Assembly: GCA_900315075.1 (NCBI GenBank)
Contig: OMXV01000021.1
Coordinates: 21,706 to 85,705 of the forward strand
DNA: 64,000 bases
Source: an uncultured Prevotellaceae bacterium
GTDB lineage: Bacteria > Bacteroidota > Bacteroidia > Bacteroidales > Bacteroidaceae
Direction of reading: 5' to 3'
Position numbers and translations under genes: made by a program. Positions 17,537 to 27,224 of this stretch are shown here, one piece after another. Position 1 is the first letter of the stretch; each line of letters opens with the position of its first letter. A model generated the notes under the pieces. The model was not told the origin of the DNA. It saw only the letters and a list, made by a program, of their open reading frames with translations, and did not search any database.

Positions 17537-19258
17537 TTATCTCCTTTGGATATTAAGATTGGCTTTTCCTGGTGTTTTAACCATTTTCTTGGGAGCAGTC
17601 ACATTTCTGACATGCATAGTCTTGGTGACTTTGCGAGGAGATGCTGCTGGGGCACCCCACTGCACAGTGAAGGTCTCAGTTCCCATTCCAAAGTAACCAG
17701 CCGACACATAGTAAACCAGATTGAATGTGAATGTCTGAGTCTCTGGGTCATAGTAGCATGGGAAATCGTCATAGGTAGCCTCATCGGTATATGTGGGGAG
17801 GTCTGATACGAACACATCGCCATAGGAGTCGTGGGTAGCACCTGTCCACTGCTCAGGCACCGTACACTTATTGGTAGCGGGATCCCATTCAAACTCGAAG
17901 TTCACACCATAACCCCAATTAGCGATTCTATAGGTGTTGCCTTCACTACTCTTGCTGATAACCAAGTCTTCATCATCGCCCTCCCAGTACTGAGTATAGG
18001 TATAAGTGCCTAATCCTACAGCCTCGAATGAAGGACCAAATTCATGACTCGACTTGAAGCGGATGGTTAAGGCTTCAGCAGCCACCTCTTCACCTCCAGC
18101 ATAGCCAACAGCCACGAGGTAGTATGTACCCGATTCATCGAGCGGCCAATTAACTGAAGAAGACTCAGTGATTTCCTCTGCCTCCACAGAACCATCAACA
18201 ATACCTGCATAGAGTGCATTGGGATCGCCATCCTTCTCAGTGACAGCATACTTCACAGACTCCAAGTCGGCACCAAAAGTGATATAACTTTGGGCATAAT
18301 CCTGATCATTATTGTCTGTGAGTCGTCCCACATACTGTAACCCCAAGGTATAGTCTTTCTTCTCGTATCCTGGGAAGATGATATTAATGACACCATCCTT
18401 CTGTGAGTAGTTCCATCCACCCACGCCATCCATGTAATAGAATGGAGCCAGTTGCACCTCACCCGGTGTGCCGTCGGCCTGATAGTCAAGTACGCGGTTA
18501 TAACTCCACATGCTCATGTCCTTGGTACTGCTAAATCCGTATGGGTGACATATCAAGATATCGGCATCATAGGTACCATGATGATAGCCTGAGTTGGTGT
18601 CATCATAATAGATGAGACCCTCCTGAGTTACCGTCTGACCTGCTAAGACTGTGCCTGGGGTCATAACGGTTATTTGCAGATACTCAGCAGCATTGCCGTC
18701 ATTCACAGGATCGAAGCAACCAAAGATACGGAATACATTGGTCTGCTCTGTATTCTGATAAATTTCTACAGAAGTGGTGTATCCCCAGAAAGTATCAGAA
18801 TAAACACCTTTACCCAACGACTCGTAGGGTGATGGCATCATAGCAGAGAATCCATAGGAAGTGGCACCATAGATGGTTGTGTACTCTTCACTGGCAATCT
18901 TGAGGGTATCCTTATGATTCTCATCGTAAGCCACAGCACTGGGATCGTATGTAATGACGATGTCCACTTTCGACTCACCAGCAGCGAAACTCACTGTGGA
19001 TGGTACATTGAAGAACCCTGTAGCATCTGTGTGCGTGAGGTTCACGGTGATAGCCTCGTCCGTTTTCACACGGTTGATTGGCACTTTGATGGTATTCTCT
19101 TTATTTGAAATATCATACTTTGTAGGCAGTGTGTTGCTGAAATACACCTGGTTGCCCGTGACGGTGGCCCACTCGTAGTCGTCCTTATCACTGGAGCATG
19201 CGGTGAATCCCATCACTGCCATCAAGGCTATGAACAAGTTAAAATAATATTTTTTCAT
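17537..19258 (-). CDS. Surface lipoprotein in SusE/F position
   Basis: A 573-residue lipoprotein with lipobox FTAC (Cys21) and an anionic SSDKDD run after it, which in Bacteroidetes favours surface export. An N-terminal Ig/Calx-beta-like segment (ATVTGNQVYFSN, SFAAGESKVDIVITYDP) is followed by a beta-rich body with two similar aromatic modules (SPYESLGKGVYSDTFWGY and SFEAVGLGTYTYTQYWEG). No catalytic motif was recognised. Its place after SusC and SusD suggests a glycan-binding partner such as SusE/SusF, but the sequence itself does not prove this. Confidence 0.75.
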   Translation of the reverse strand: MKKYYFNLFIALMAVMGFTACSSDKDDYEWATVTGNQVYFSNTLPTKYDISNKENTIKVPINRVKTDEAITVNLTHTDATGFFNVPSTVSFAAGESKVDIVITYDPSAVAYDENHKDTLKIASEEYTTIYGATSYGFSAMMPSPYESLGKGVYSDTFWGYTTSVEIYQNTEQTNVFRIFGCFDPVNDGNAAEYLQITVMTPGTVLAGQTVTQEGLIYYDDTNSGYHHGTYDADILICHPYGFSSTKDMSMWSYNRVLDYQADGTPGEVQLAPFYYMDGVGGWNYSQKDGVINIIFPGYEKKDYTLGLQYVGRLTDNNDQDYAQSYITFGADLESVKYAVTEKDGDPNALYAGIVDGSVEAEEITESSSVNWPLDESGTYYLVAVGYAGGEEVAAEALTIRFKSSHEFGPSFEAVGLGTYTYTQYWEGDDEDLVISKSSEGNTYRIANWGYGVNFEFEWDPATNKCTVPEQWTGATHDSYGDVFVSDLPTYTDEATYDDFPCYYDPETQTFTFNLVYYVSAGYFGMGTETFTVQWGAPAASPRKVTKTMHVRNVTAPKKMVKTPGKANLNIQRR

Positions 19259-19308
19259 TTTTCTGAATTTTTTACTGAATTACCTTGTTATAAGATAGCA
19301 TATACGGG

Positions 19309-21009
19309 TTACCATTGGTATTCCGGAGAGTCGCCAGATGGACGAACTGGGTCTGGGTTAACCACCAATCCCTCGTTGTACTGAGCCTCGGTGTTGACGA
19401 AGCACCATACCATCCAGTTGGGTACGCCACTTTCCACGTTGAATCGGCAGTTCTCGATATGGTTAGAACCTGCGTAAGAACGAATGATACCCTTGTTGAG
19501 ACGCTTGATGTCAAAGGTAGCGAAGCCTTCACCCCAGAGTTCTACTCTACGCTGCCACCATACTTCGTTTTGGAACTGAGATGTGGAGGTATTGTAGTAA
19601 GCATCTTTATGTGTACCATAATTGAAATAGGGGTCACGTGTCTTGGCAAATGCAGTAAGCAGTTCAATGCCACGAGCCTCGTTCTGCATACCTGCAGCCT
19701 CGGCTTCGATGAGTTTCATCTCTTCGATACGCATCAGTGGAATATCCACCACCCAAGCATCATACTTCACGTTTGCCTTACCAGCCTGGTTACGGAACTT
19801 CAGTGACAGGCCACCGATACCATAACTGGCATTCGACACACCAGCGGCATAGATTCGCTCGGGATAGCTGCTATATACGCTCAGCGCCTTGAGCAGGTCA
19901 GCAGGTATTTCCTCTGCATCGGGGTCAACCAGTTCTTCAAGATCGAAGTCTACCCAGCACAGTTTGCGGAAGTCAGAAGCAGGAATGGTCTCATAAAGAT
20001 GGCGGTCGATTACGTTTGGACCACCGTAGTTAGCAGCATATCCGCAATCGAAGCCATTCTCCAGCATCATCACACTACCCCATGAGGAGTCACCATCATT
20101 TTCTACGATGTTGGGGTCGGTATCAGTAACTCTTATACCGAAAATCCAAGAGGAATTGGGTGAGTTGAAGCCATAGTCGTGGCTGAGAAACTCTTCCTGG
20201 CTCATCATGCTATAGCCTTCCTGTGCCATCTTTGCATATTTCTCAGCATTAGCCCAGTCCTGACGCTCCAGATAAGTACGTGCCTTGAGTCCATAGACCA
20301 CATTCACGTTGGGAGTGAAGACATCTTTGCGTTCGTAATTCGCCAGCAGTTGCTCAGCACGGTCAAGGTCTTTGAGGATGAAATCAAAAGCCTCATCCCA
20401 TGTCATACGGGGGTTATTCTGGCAGTCCTGATATGTGGTAGTCTCAGTGACTTTGGGAACTGTAAGCGCATTTTTGTCAACGATATAAGGCTTGGATGCA
20501 TACATTCTTACGATATCCAAATAGAACATGGCACGCAATGTGTATGCGATACCAGCACCCACCTCACGACCTTCCAATGGATTGGCATAATCGATGGCCT
20601 CAGCCATGAGGAGCACATTATTACAGTCCTTAATCCAACCATAGTAGAGTGTCCATGGGAACTGTGTACGAGCCCAGTTAGGAGCCAGATATGTGAAATC
20701 CTGATACCATGTATCAAACCAGTTGTTGGTACCTACCGGTACGATATCTTGTCCTTGTACGTCGCGTACCAAGAAGAATGCCGGATATCCAAAGTCGAAT
20801 ACGTAATGGCTGTCTCCACCATAGGTAAACTGTCCTGTCAGGTTACCAGTGAGGTTGGCAACGAAATTGTCGAAAGAACCAGGAGCAGTACTTGCCTGGT
20901 CAACAGTTACCGTGCTTGTCTGCGGGTTGATTTCTTCAATACAGCCTGTGAAGGTGAACGACGTCGCTACCAAGGCTGCTGTCATCATAATGGAAAATAT
21001 CTTTTTCAT
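19309..21009 (-). CDS. SusD/RagB-family outer-membrane lipoprotein
   Basis: Lipid-anchored nutrient-binding lid that sits on a SusC channel. The signal ends in lipobox TFTGC (Cys23). The SusD fold is seen in the TPR-like helices (GREVGAGIAYTLRAMFYLDI, VVYGLKARTYLERQDWANAE) and in the C-terminal region (LMRIEEMKLIEAEA, NEVWWQRRVELWGEGFATFD). Length of 566 aa is typical. It follows susC after 30 bp and precedes the lipoprotein by about 50 bp. Confidence 0.93.
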   Translation of the reverse strand: MKKIFSIMMTAALVATSFTFTGCIEEINPQTSTVTVDQASTAPGSFDNFVANLTGNLTGQFTYGGDSHYVFDFGYPAFFLVRDVQGQDIVPVGTNNWFDTWYQDFTYLAPNWARTQFPWTLYYGWIKDCNNVLLMAEAIDYANPLEGREVGAGIAYTLRAMFYLDIVRMYASKPYIVDKNALTVPKVTETTTYQDCQNNPRMTWDEAFDFILKDLDRAEQLLANYERKDVFTPNVNVVYGLKARTYLERQDWANAEKYAKMAQEGYSMMSQEEFLSHDYGFNSPNSSWIFGIRVTDTDPNIVENDGDSSWGSVMMLENGFDCGYAANYGGPNVIDRHLYETIPASDFRKLCWVDFDLEELVDPDAEEIPADLLKALSVYSSYPERIYAAGVSNASYGIGGLSLKFRNQAGKANVKYDAWVVDIPLMRIEEMKLIEAEAAGMQNEARGIELLTAFAKTRDPYFNYGTHKDAYYNTSTSQFQNEVWWQRRVELWGEGFATFDIKRLNKGIIRSYAGSNHIENCRFNVESGVPNWMVWCFVNTEAQYNEGLVVNPDPVRPSGDSPEYQW

Positions 21010-21039
21010 ATTGCTTATTTCCTATTATATTAGTTTATG

Positions 21040-24000
21040 TTATAACGACACCTGAATACCACCCATGATAGTTCGTGCAGGTGAATAGGCATTCACACCA
21101 CCCGAGTTGGTACCAGCGAATGAGTAGCGTGGGTCGAGACCTTTGCGCTTGCTCCAGAAGTAGATGTTTTCACCCTGGCAGTAGATACGTATCTTGTTAA
21201 TTTTCATTTTGCTTACAATCGACTTAGGCAGTGTGTAACCTACAGTGAAACTCTGGAAATTGAGATACGATGCATTGGTGAGGAACCTATCGGAACGTGC
21301 TGAAGTATAGAGGTCGCTGTATTGCCAGCGTGGAATCTCGCTGCCTTTATTATCAACACTCCAAGAATCCATCACATCCTTGTGATAAGTCTGTCCATTG
21401 CCTGAAGTTGCAACGTTTGACATCAAGCTCATGTAGCGGTTATCATAGAGTTTGCCACCAATTTGGTAGTCGAAAGTAGCACTGATGTCAAAGTCGTAAA
21501 CCTGCAGTGTGGTAGAGAAACCACCAGTTATGTCTGGCAGTGTAGTGCCTTGAGCATAGTAAGATGCTTTATTCCAGTCGGCTGTCTTATTTGAGTGATT
21601 CTTACCAGGCTTAGCGGTGTTCATCACCTCAGAACCTTCATCATTGATGTAAAGCAAATCTGTGTCTTGCCAGTAGAGCGCCTGACCATTCTCATCAAGT
21701 CCGGCAAACTCAGGAAGCATTATATTATAGAGAGGTTGTCCTTCCTCATACCACAATGAGGAGTTACTGCCTGAATGGCTCTCACGGAAGCCTCCGTTAA
21801 TCTTTGTTTTGGTGTAAGGCAATTTAAGGATTTTGGTGCTGTTGTGCGAAAGGTTAGCAGTAACGTTCCACACGATGTTCTTTGTGCGGAAGATGTCGCC
21901 GCTGACCACGAGTTCAACACCAGTATTGCGGATGTCACCCAAGTTACCATAGTATCCACGTGTACCGAAGCTTTCAGGAATAGAGAGCCAGAAGAGCTGG
22001 TCGGCCACCTTCTTGTTATATACATCGAGGTTACCAGTGAAGCGGCCTTTCCACATGCTCCACTCTACACCTACGTTGAAGTTGGTGGTTGTCTCCCATG
22101 TGATTTCCTCATTACCAAGACGGCTGAATGATGGAAGCATACCATTTGCACCTTTTGAAAGTGAGTAGAGGTCGGTATAAGCCCAGTTGCCAATACCATC
22201 ATTACCCTGCTGACCGATAGACACTTTGAGTTTCAACTGATCCAGCCATGAACTGGTGCTTGCCATGAAGCTCTCCTTAGAAATCATCCATGCTCCACCT
22301 ACGCTCCAGAAGTTACCCCAGCGATGGTCGGGATGGAAACGGCTGGAAGCATCACGACGATAGGATACAGAACCGAAGTATTTCTGATCGTAATTATACA
22401 GTGCATTGCCAAACCATCCTTCCACATTGTAAGCTGTGGTGTAGCTATGAGAATCATAGCGGTTGGAGAATGCGTTGATTTCTGGAATATCTGGTGAGAA
22501 GCCCTTTGTAGCCAATGCCTCAAGATATTTGGTGGTAGTCTTATACCACTCGTGACCCACCATCACCTGCACGTCGTGCAATCCAATCAACTTATGGAAG
22601 TTTAAGGTCTGCACATAGTTCTGACGGGTGGTAGTGGAGGAAGTCTTGTCTATATTAGCATTATCCGAAGCCGAAGGTCCATAGAATGGGTTACCATAGA
22701 CGCTACCATTGCTAGTTCCAACGTTGAGGTTATTATTAGAGTTGAACTTCAACCACTTTGTAATGTCGATATCCAATGTGACAGCCCCCGTGAACTGATT
22801 GACGATGTTCTCTGCAGTGTTGTACTGGTTGGCACCGATGGGGTTACCTGTGGCAAGGAACAAACGGGTACCATTGCCAGGGAAGTTGGTTGCTGGCACA
22901 CCATAGTCATACTGTTTGTGTCCCCACTTATCGGTACGAATGTAAGGATTGCCATTTGCATCGAGTGAACGTACATAAAGTGGATAGATAGGAGCAATCA
23001 TCGAAGTATAGTATGCCATGTTGTTGGAGCCCAGAGAGCTCACAGAGAAGTTGGGATTCTCCTCCATAGTGCTGTGAATGAAACCAGCATTGACACCTAC
23101 GCGCAACCACTCACGAGCCTGGTAATCAGCTTTCAGACGACCAGTGAAACGCTCGTAGTTGGAGTTGTCGATGATACCATCCTCATTGAGGTAACCTACA
23201 GAAGCATAGAAACTGCTCTTGGTAGTACCACCACTCACATTGGCTGTATATTCCTGACGGAAGCCATTGTGGTAAGCAGCGTCCTGCCAATCATCAGGCT
23301 GGATGTAATATGTCTCGCCACCGAATGTGTAGGCTCTTCCAAGTGTAGCATTAGGATTAAGTTTACCATCAAGACCAATAAGGTATTGTCCCTCAGGGAT
23401 TGTATAGGGGTTATACTGCAAGCCCCATGACTGACCTGTGATCATACGGTCGTTCACCCACTTATTGGCAGCAACATTGTCGAGGCCATTGGCTACAGCG
23501 TAGTTGTAGAACTGCTTGTAATAAACCTCCATGAACTGTGCTGGGTTGGTGATGGTCTCATAGTCCTGCACGGCACGTGTGTTGGAACCCCACTTCATAT
23601 CTACATTGACGATAGCATCCGAAGTCTTACCTTTCTTGGTGGTAATCAGAATCACACCAGCAGCACCACGGGCACCATAAAGAGCTGCAGAGGCGGCATC
23701 CTTCAGCACGGTGATACTCTCGATATCCTCCTGCGGAATGTTCGACAAACTGGCACTGTAGGGAGCGCCATCCACAATCACAAGTGGCTCAGTATCAGCA
23801 TACATAGATGCGATACCACGGATGTGAATACTACCCTGAGCAGCACCAGGCTGACCGCTGGAACCACGAATCTGCAAACCAGGTACAGCACCCACGAGAG
23901 CGTCTGCCACGTTGGTGGTGATTTTCTGACTCAATTCTTCAGAACCCACCACAGCTGCAGAACCCGTGAAGGATGAGCGTTTCTGTGTACCGAAGGCCAC

Positions 24001-24315
24001 CACGATCACCTCGTCAAGGCTTTTTTGGTCACTTGTGAGCACGATACGCATATTAGGCCTTGCACTCACCTCGAGAGGTTCCATTCCCACATACGAAATG
24101 CGGAGAACATTTCTACCACTCGGCATGGTCAGGCTGAACCTGCCGTCTACATCTGTTACCGTTCCGGTCTGGGTACCCACGACTTGAATCGCAGCTCCCA
24201 CAACTGGCTCATTGTCGCCTTCGGAAACAACGATTCCGTTGACGGTCATCTGAGCAAGTGCCAGTCCCGTAGACAAGAACAGGCACGCGAAAAACATAGT
24301 TAATTTTTTAATCAT
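21040..24315 (-). CDS. SusC/RagA-family TonB-dependent transporter
   Basis: Outer-membrane glycan importer energised by TonB. A signal peptide ends near residue 21. A carboxypeptidase-like regulatory domain follows (VNGIVVSEGDNEPVVGAAIQ, TDVDGRFSLTMPSG), then the TonB box region DEVIVVAFGTQKRSSFTGS and the plug (VADALVGAVPGLQIRGSSG, IESITVLKDAASAALYGAR). The 22-strand barrel fills the rest. No extracytoplasmic signalling domain is visible. At 1091 aa it is normal for SusC. It forms a pair with the SusD gene downstream. Confidence 0.95.
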   Translation of the reverse strand: MIKKLTMFFACLFLSTGLALAQMTVNGIVVSEGDNEPVVGAAIQVVGTQTGTVTDVDGRFSLTMPSGRNVLRISYVGMEPLEVSARPNMRIVLTSDQKSLDEVIVVAFGTQKRSSFTGSAAVVGSEELSQKITTNVADALVGAVPGLQIRGSSGQPGAAQGSIHIRGIASMYADTEPLVIVDGAPYSASLSNIPQEDIESITVLKDAASAALYGARGAAGVILITTKKGKTSDAIVNVDMKWGSNTRAVQDYETITNPAQFMEVYYKQFYNYAVANGLDNVAANKWVNDRMITGQSWGLQYNPYTIPEGQYLIGLDGKLNPNATLGRAYTFGGETYYIQPDDWQDAAYHNGFRQEYTANVSGGTTKSSFYASVGYLNEDGIIDNSNYERFTGRLKADYQAREWLRVGVNAGFIHSTMEENPNFSVSSLGSNNMAYYTSMIAPIYPLYVRSLDANGNPYIRTDKWGHKQYDYGVPATNFPGNGTRLFLATGNPIGANQYNTAENIVNQFTGAVTLDIDITKWLKFNSNNNLNVGTSNGSVYGNPFYGPSASDNANIDKTSSTTTRQNYVQTLNFHKLIGLHDVQVMVGHEWYKTTTKYLEALATKGFSPDIPEINAFSNRYDSHSYTTAYNVEGWFGNALYNYDQKYFGSVSYRRDASSRFHPDHRWGNFWSVGGAWMISKESFMASTSSWLDQLKLKVSIGQQGNDGIGNWAYTDLYSLSKGANGMLPSFSRLGNEEITWETTTNFNVGVEWSMWKGRFTGNLDVYNKKVADQLFWLSIPESFGTRGYYGNLGDIRNTGVELVVSGDIFRTKNIVWNVTANLSHNSTKILKLPYTKTKINGGFRESHSGSNSSLWYEEGQPLYNIMLPEFAGLDENGQALYWQDTDLLYINDEGSEVMNTAKPGKNHSNKTADWNKASYYAQGTTLPDITGGFSTTLQVYDFDISATFDYQIGGKLYDNRYMSLMSNVATSGNGQTYHKDVMDSWSVDNKGSEIPRWQYSDLYTSARSDRFLTNASYLNFQSFTVGYTLPKSIVSKMKINKIRIYCQGENIYFWSKRKGLDPRYSFAGTNSGGVNAYSPARTIMGGIQVSL

Positions 24316-24462
24316 AAAACTCTCTCACTAATTAATAAATAAATATGTTATATAAGTTTTAGTCAGCACAAGCTAAGCAAATATACGTATAATGTGTGCT
24401 CAATAGTTAAATCTATAAGGTTTAAAAGGTTAAATTGGTAGTTTTCACTTACAACTTAAACG

Positions 24463-24493
24463 CAAAGGTAAACATATTTTTGCAATCAGCAAA
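24463..24493 (-). promoter_or_regulatory. Promoter of susC-susD-lipoprotein operon
   Basis: On the minus strand TTTG (24490-24493), a 19-nt spacer and TACCTTTG (24463-24470) match the Bacteroidetes consensus. The leader would be about 140 nt, which leaves room for post-transcriptional control. A second possible TATATTTG box lies at 24378-24385. The promoter suggests GH92 is a separate unit or that the operon has an internal start. Confidence 0.65.
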
Positions 24494-24618
24494 GAAAATT
24501 AATAAAAATGTGAAAAAAATCCCTAATCTGGTGACATTTTAACATAAGATGAGTGTAAGAGGGTTGCATAAAAGAAAATGCCCACAAAACTAAATGCAGG
24601 CATTCCAAATCTCAAATC

Positions 24619-26736
24619 TTAAATCTTATTTGTCATCTCAAGCTCCAATAATCCGCCGTCCATAAATTCCTTGTATGTGATGTATGGCCGGGTGAGTGGC
24701 TGGCCATTAAGCCGACAAGATTTCACAAAGATGTTGGTCGAACTATTGTTAAGAGCCTTAATGGTAATAGTCTTACCATTGCTCAGATTGATGGTCACCT
24801 CATCGAAAAGTGGTGTGCCGATAATGAACTTACCTCCTACAGGTTCCACCTGATATAACCCCATTGTCGAAAGTACATACCATGCCGACATTTGACCGAC
24901 GTCTTCGTTGCCAGATAGTCCGTCGAAATCATTGTGGTACATCTCGTGCATAACCTTTCTGAGCAGGGGTGCCGATTTTTCAGGATGCCCAACATAATTA
25001 TATAAATATATAATGTGGTGACTGGGTTCGTTGCCATGAGCATATTGTCCAACCAGCCCTGTTATGTCTGGTGGAGCCTCCTCACCTAAGTTTCCCTCAA
25101 CAATAAAGAGAGAATCCAATTTCTCGACAAACCGCTTTTCACTGCCAAAAAGATTGACCAGCCCTTTGACATCATGCGGCACAAGCCATGTATATTGCCA
25201 GGCGTTACCCTCTGTATAGTCTTTCAAACTTTCCCCGCCAAATGGGTCGAAGGGAGTGCGAAACTGCCCATTCGCGTCTATCGGTCTCATAAACTGTGTG
25301 GTCGAATCGAAATACTTCGTATATGACAAGCTTCTCTTGTGGAAATAGTCATAATCATCCATGTGCCCGAGCATTTTAGCCACCTGAGCTACAGCATTGT
25401 CCGAGATACAATACTCCAGTGCTTTTGCCACCGTTTCATTAGAAGGTTCCTTGTCGAAGGGCAGATAACCATATTGCTTGAGCAAATTGATGCTTCTTAA
25501 ATCGGTCATCGACGAGGTTTTCATTGCCTGATAAGCCGCCTCTGGATCTCGAGTTAATCCTTTCACTACCATGTCTCCTAATGCGATGACACCGGGATTG
25601 CCCACCATGCAGTCGGTCTCACATCCCATGAGATGCCACACGGGCAGTCTCCCTTGTTGTCGGTAGATATTCACCATGGTCTCGGCCATGTCGGCCACTC
25701 TGTCGGTGTGGATAATAGTCATCAGTGGGTGTGCCGCCCGATAGGTGTCCCAAAGCGAGAAAGTGGTATAATTAGTGAAGTCACCTTGATAGATGCCATC
25801 GTCAGCGCCCCGATATTGTCCGTTTACATCGCAAAATACTGAGGGAGCAGTCATTGTATGGTAAAGTGCCGTATAGAAAATTGTACGGGCATCAGCATCG
25901 TTGGTTTCGATAGCAATTTTCGACAACTGTTCATCCCACGCTTTTTCGGCTCTCTCTACCGTCTCACCGAAATTCCATCCGGGAAGTTCGGATTTGAGGT
26001 TAAGTTTGGCATTCTCCACGCTGACAGCCGACAGGGCACATTTCACGAGCAGCGGGTTTGGACTATCAACCACTCGGATGGTAAGGATTGTATCACCTTC
26101 TTGTTTTACCACGGAGACAGGCTGCGAGAATTCTGCCACAAAATACACCTGTTGCTTAGATGCCCATCCACGAGAGATTCTATATCCCGATACCATAGTG
26201 GCACTCTCTTGGCGGATATGCGACGTCTGTAGTCTATCCCATCCCACACCCTGTTCTAAATCGATATTTAATAGCCGTGGTTGTCCGTTATTGGTAAAAG
26301 TGTAACGATGGAATGCCACCCGCGGTGTAGCAGTGAACTCTGCCAGCACATTGGGCTGACGCAGTTGGATGGCATAGTAGCCGGGCCTTGATATCTCATC
26401 GCGATGTGAGAAACGAATCTCTCGCTGTGAAGGTTTATTAACTGGCAGGAAGGCCACATCCCCCAAATCACCAATCCCTGTCCCGCTGAGGTGTAGGTGT
26501 CCAAAACCAATAAGTATGGAATCACTGTAATGGTATCCAGAGCACCAGTCCCACCCCCGAGTATGCTCGGTAGGACCCACCTGCACAAATCCGAAAGGCA
26601 CATTGGCACCAAGAAATACATGTCCATGACCACCCGTTCCTATCCATGTATTGACAAAACGAGTGGGATGATTTTCTGCATAAACAGTGTTAAGCGACAA
26701 CAAAAGAACGACAAAAAAGAAGATTCGTTTATTCAT
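24619..26736 (-). CDS. GH92 alpha-mannosidase
   Basis: Secreted glycosidase of family GH92, calcium-dependent exo-alpha-mannosidases that act mostly on N-glycan or yeast mannan side chains. A signal peptide covers residues 1-20. Family blocks are RFVNTWIGTGGHGHVFLGA, FVQVGPTEHTRGWDWCSGYH, HLSGTG, LPVWHLMGCETDCMVG, HGNEPSHHIIYLYN and the catalytic-base region GNEDVGQMSAWYVLSTMG. At 705 aa it has the usual length. Position upstream of a SusCD pair on the same strand suggests a small mannoside-utilisation locus. Exact linkage specificity cannot be read from the sequence. Confidence 0.93.
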   Translation of the reverse strand: MNKRIFFFVVLLLSLNTVYAENHPTRFVNTWIGTGGHGHVFLGANVPFGFVQVGPTEHTRGWDWCSGYHYSDSILIGFGHLHLSGTGIGDLGDVAFLPVNKPSQREIRFSHRDEISRPGYYAIQLRQPNVLAEFTATPRVAFHRYTFTNNGQPRLLNIDLEQGVGWDRLQTSHIRQESATMVSGYRISRGWASKQQVYFVAEFSQPVSVVKQEGDTILTIRVVDSPNPLLVKCALSAVSVENAKLNLKSELPGWNFGETVERAEKAWDEQLSKIAIETNDADARTIFYTALYHTMTAPSVFCDVNGQYRGADDGIYQGDFTNYTTFSLWDTYRAAHPLMTIIHTDRVADMAETMVNIYRQQGRLPVWHLMGCETDCMVGNPGVIALGDMVVKGLTRDPEAAYQAMKTSSMTDLRSINLLKQYGYLPFDKEPSNETVAKALEYCISDNAVAQVAKMLGHMDDYDYFHKRSLSYTKYFDSTTQFMRPIDANGQFRTPFDPFGGESLKDYTEGNAWQYTWLVPHDVKGLVNLFGSEKRFVEKLDSLFIVEGNLGEEAPPDITGLVGQYAHGNEPSHHIIYLYNYVGHPEKSAPLLRKVMHEMYHNDFDGLSGNEDVGQMSAWYVLSTMGLYQVEPVGGKFIIGTPLFDEVTINLSNGKTITIKALNNSSTNIFVKSCRLNGQPLTRPYITYKEFMDGGLLELEMTNKI

Positions 26737-26747
26737 GAGAATTGATA

Positions 26748-26890
26748 TTAAGGAGTTTAGGTGTTTGAAAAATTGACATTTAGAAGTTCAGAAGTTGCAG
26801 GAGTTCAGACAATACCATTGATGCTATCGAAACACATAACTTGTTTACTTGTCAACTCGTTTACTTGTTAACTCGTTTACTTGTTAACTA
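26748..26890. repeat. GGAGTT tract, shared cassette and TTGTTTACTTGTTAAC repeats
   Basis: Three blocks follow one another: a GGAGTTTAGG/AGAAGTTCAG tract, the cassette at 26799-26834 shared with 15599-15634, and at 26839-26888 about four copies of ACTTGTTTACTTGTCAACTC. The last family also occurs at 53486-53600. Confidence 0.75.
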
Positions 26891-26895
26891 AAAAA

Positions 26896-27084
26896 TCAAA
26901 CTCCTTGTTCGTTTTCCAAGATTTGCCGTATTTCCTCATCAGTTTTGGTGAGACGGTCTTTGCATAATTTGATGAGCCGCTGAGCCTCTTTCAACTGGTC
27001 GGTGAGGCTGTCGATGTCAAGTTCATCGTTTTCCATCTTTCTGACGATGGTCTCTAATTTTTTGATAGCTTCTTCGTAGGACAT
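26896..27084 (-). CDS. xseB: Exodeoxyribonuclease VII small subunit
   Basis: A 62-residue protein starting MSYEEAIKKLETIVRKMEN, the XseB signature, with a C-terminal helix. It forms the multimeric small subunit of exonuclease VII. It lies 140 bp after xseA; the gap holds a TTGAAAATTGAAGA repeat and palindromic AT-rich sequence. Confidence 0.92.
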   Translation of the reverse strand: MSYEEAIKKLETIVRKMENDELDIDSLTDQLKEAQRLIKLCKDRLTKTDEEIRQILENEQGV

Positions 27085-27135
27085 ATTGAAGATTGAAAAT
27101 TGAATATTGAAGATTGAAAATTGAAAATTGAAAAA
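27084..27135 (-). repeat. TTGAAGATTGAAAATTGAA tandem repeat
   Basis: About six imperfect 7-9-bp units fill the start of the xseA-xseB gap. They are the inverse complement of the porX leader repeat (6405-6517). AT-rich palindromic DNA (ATATCGATATATCGA) follows at 27150-27165. Confidence 0.75.
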
Positions 27136-27224
27136 TTTCGTTATAACGTTATATCGATATATCGAAATGTCGACACACTTCTAACTCCTACTCCTAACTA
27201 AAACACACCTCTCACCACTTACTT

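Noticed and set aside
20179-21033. Plus-strand open frame of 284 aa opposite SusD
   Set aside because: The minus strand encodes a clear SusD protein with lipobox; the antisense translation has no recognisable feature.
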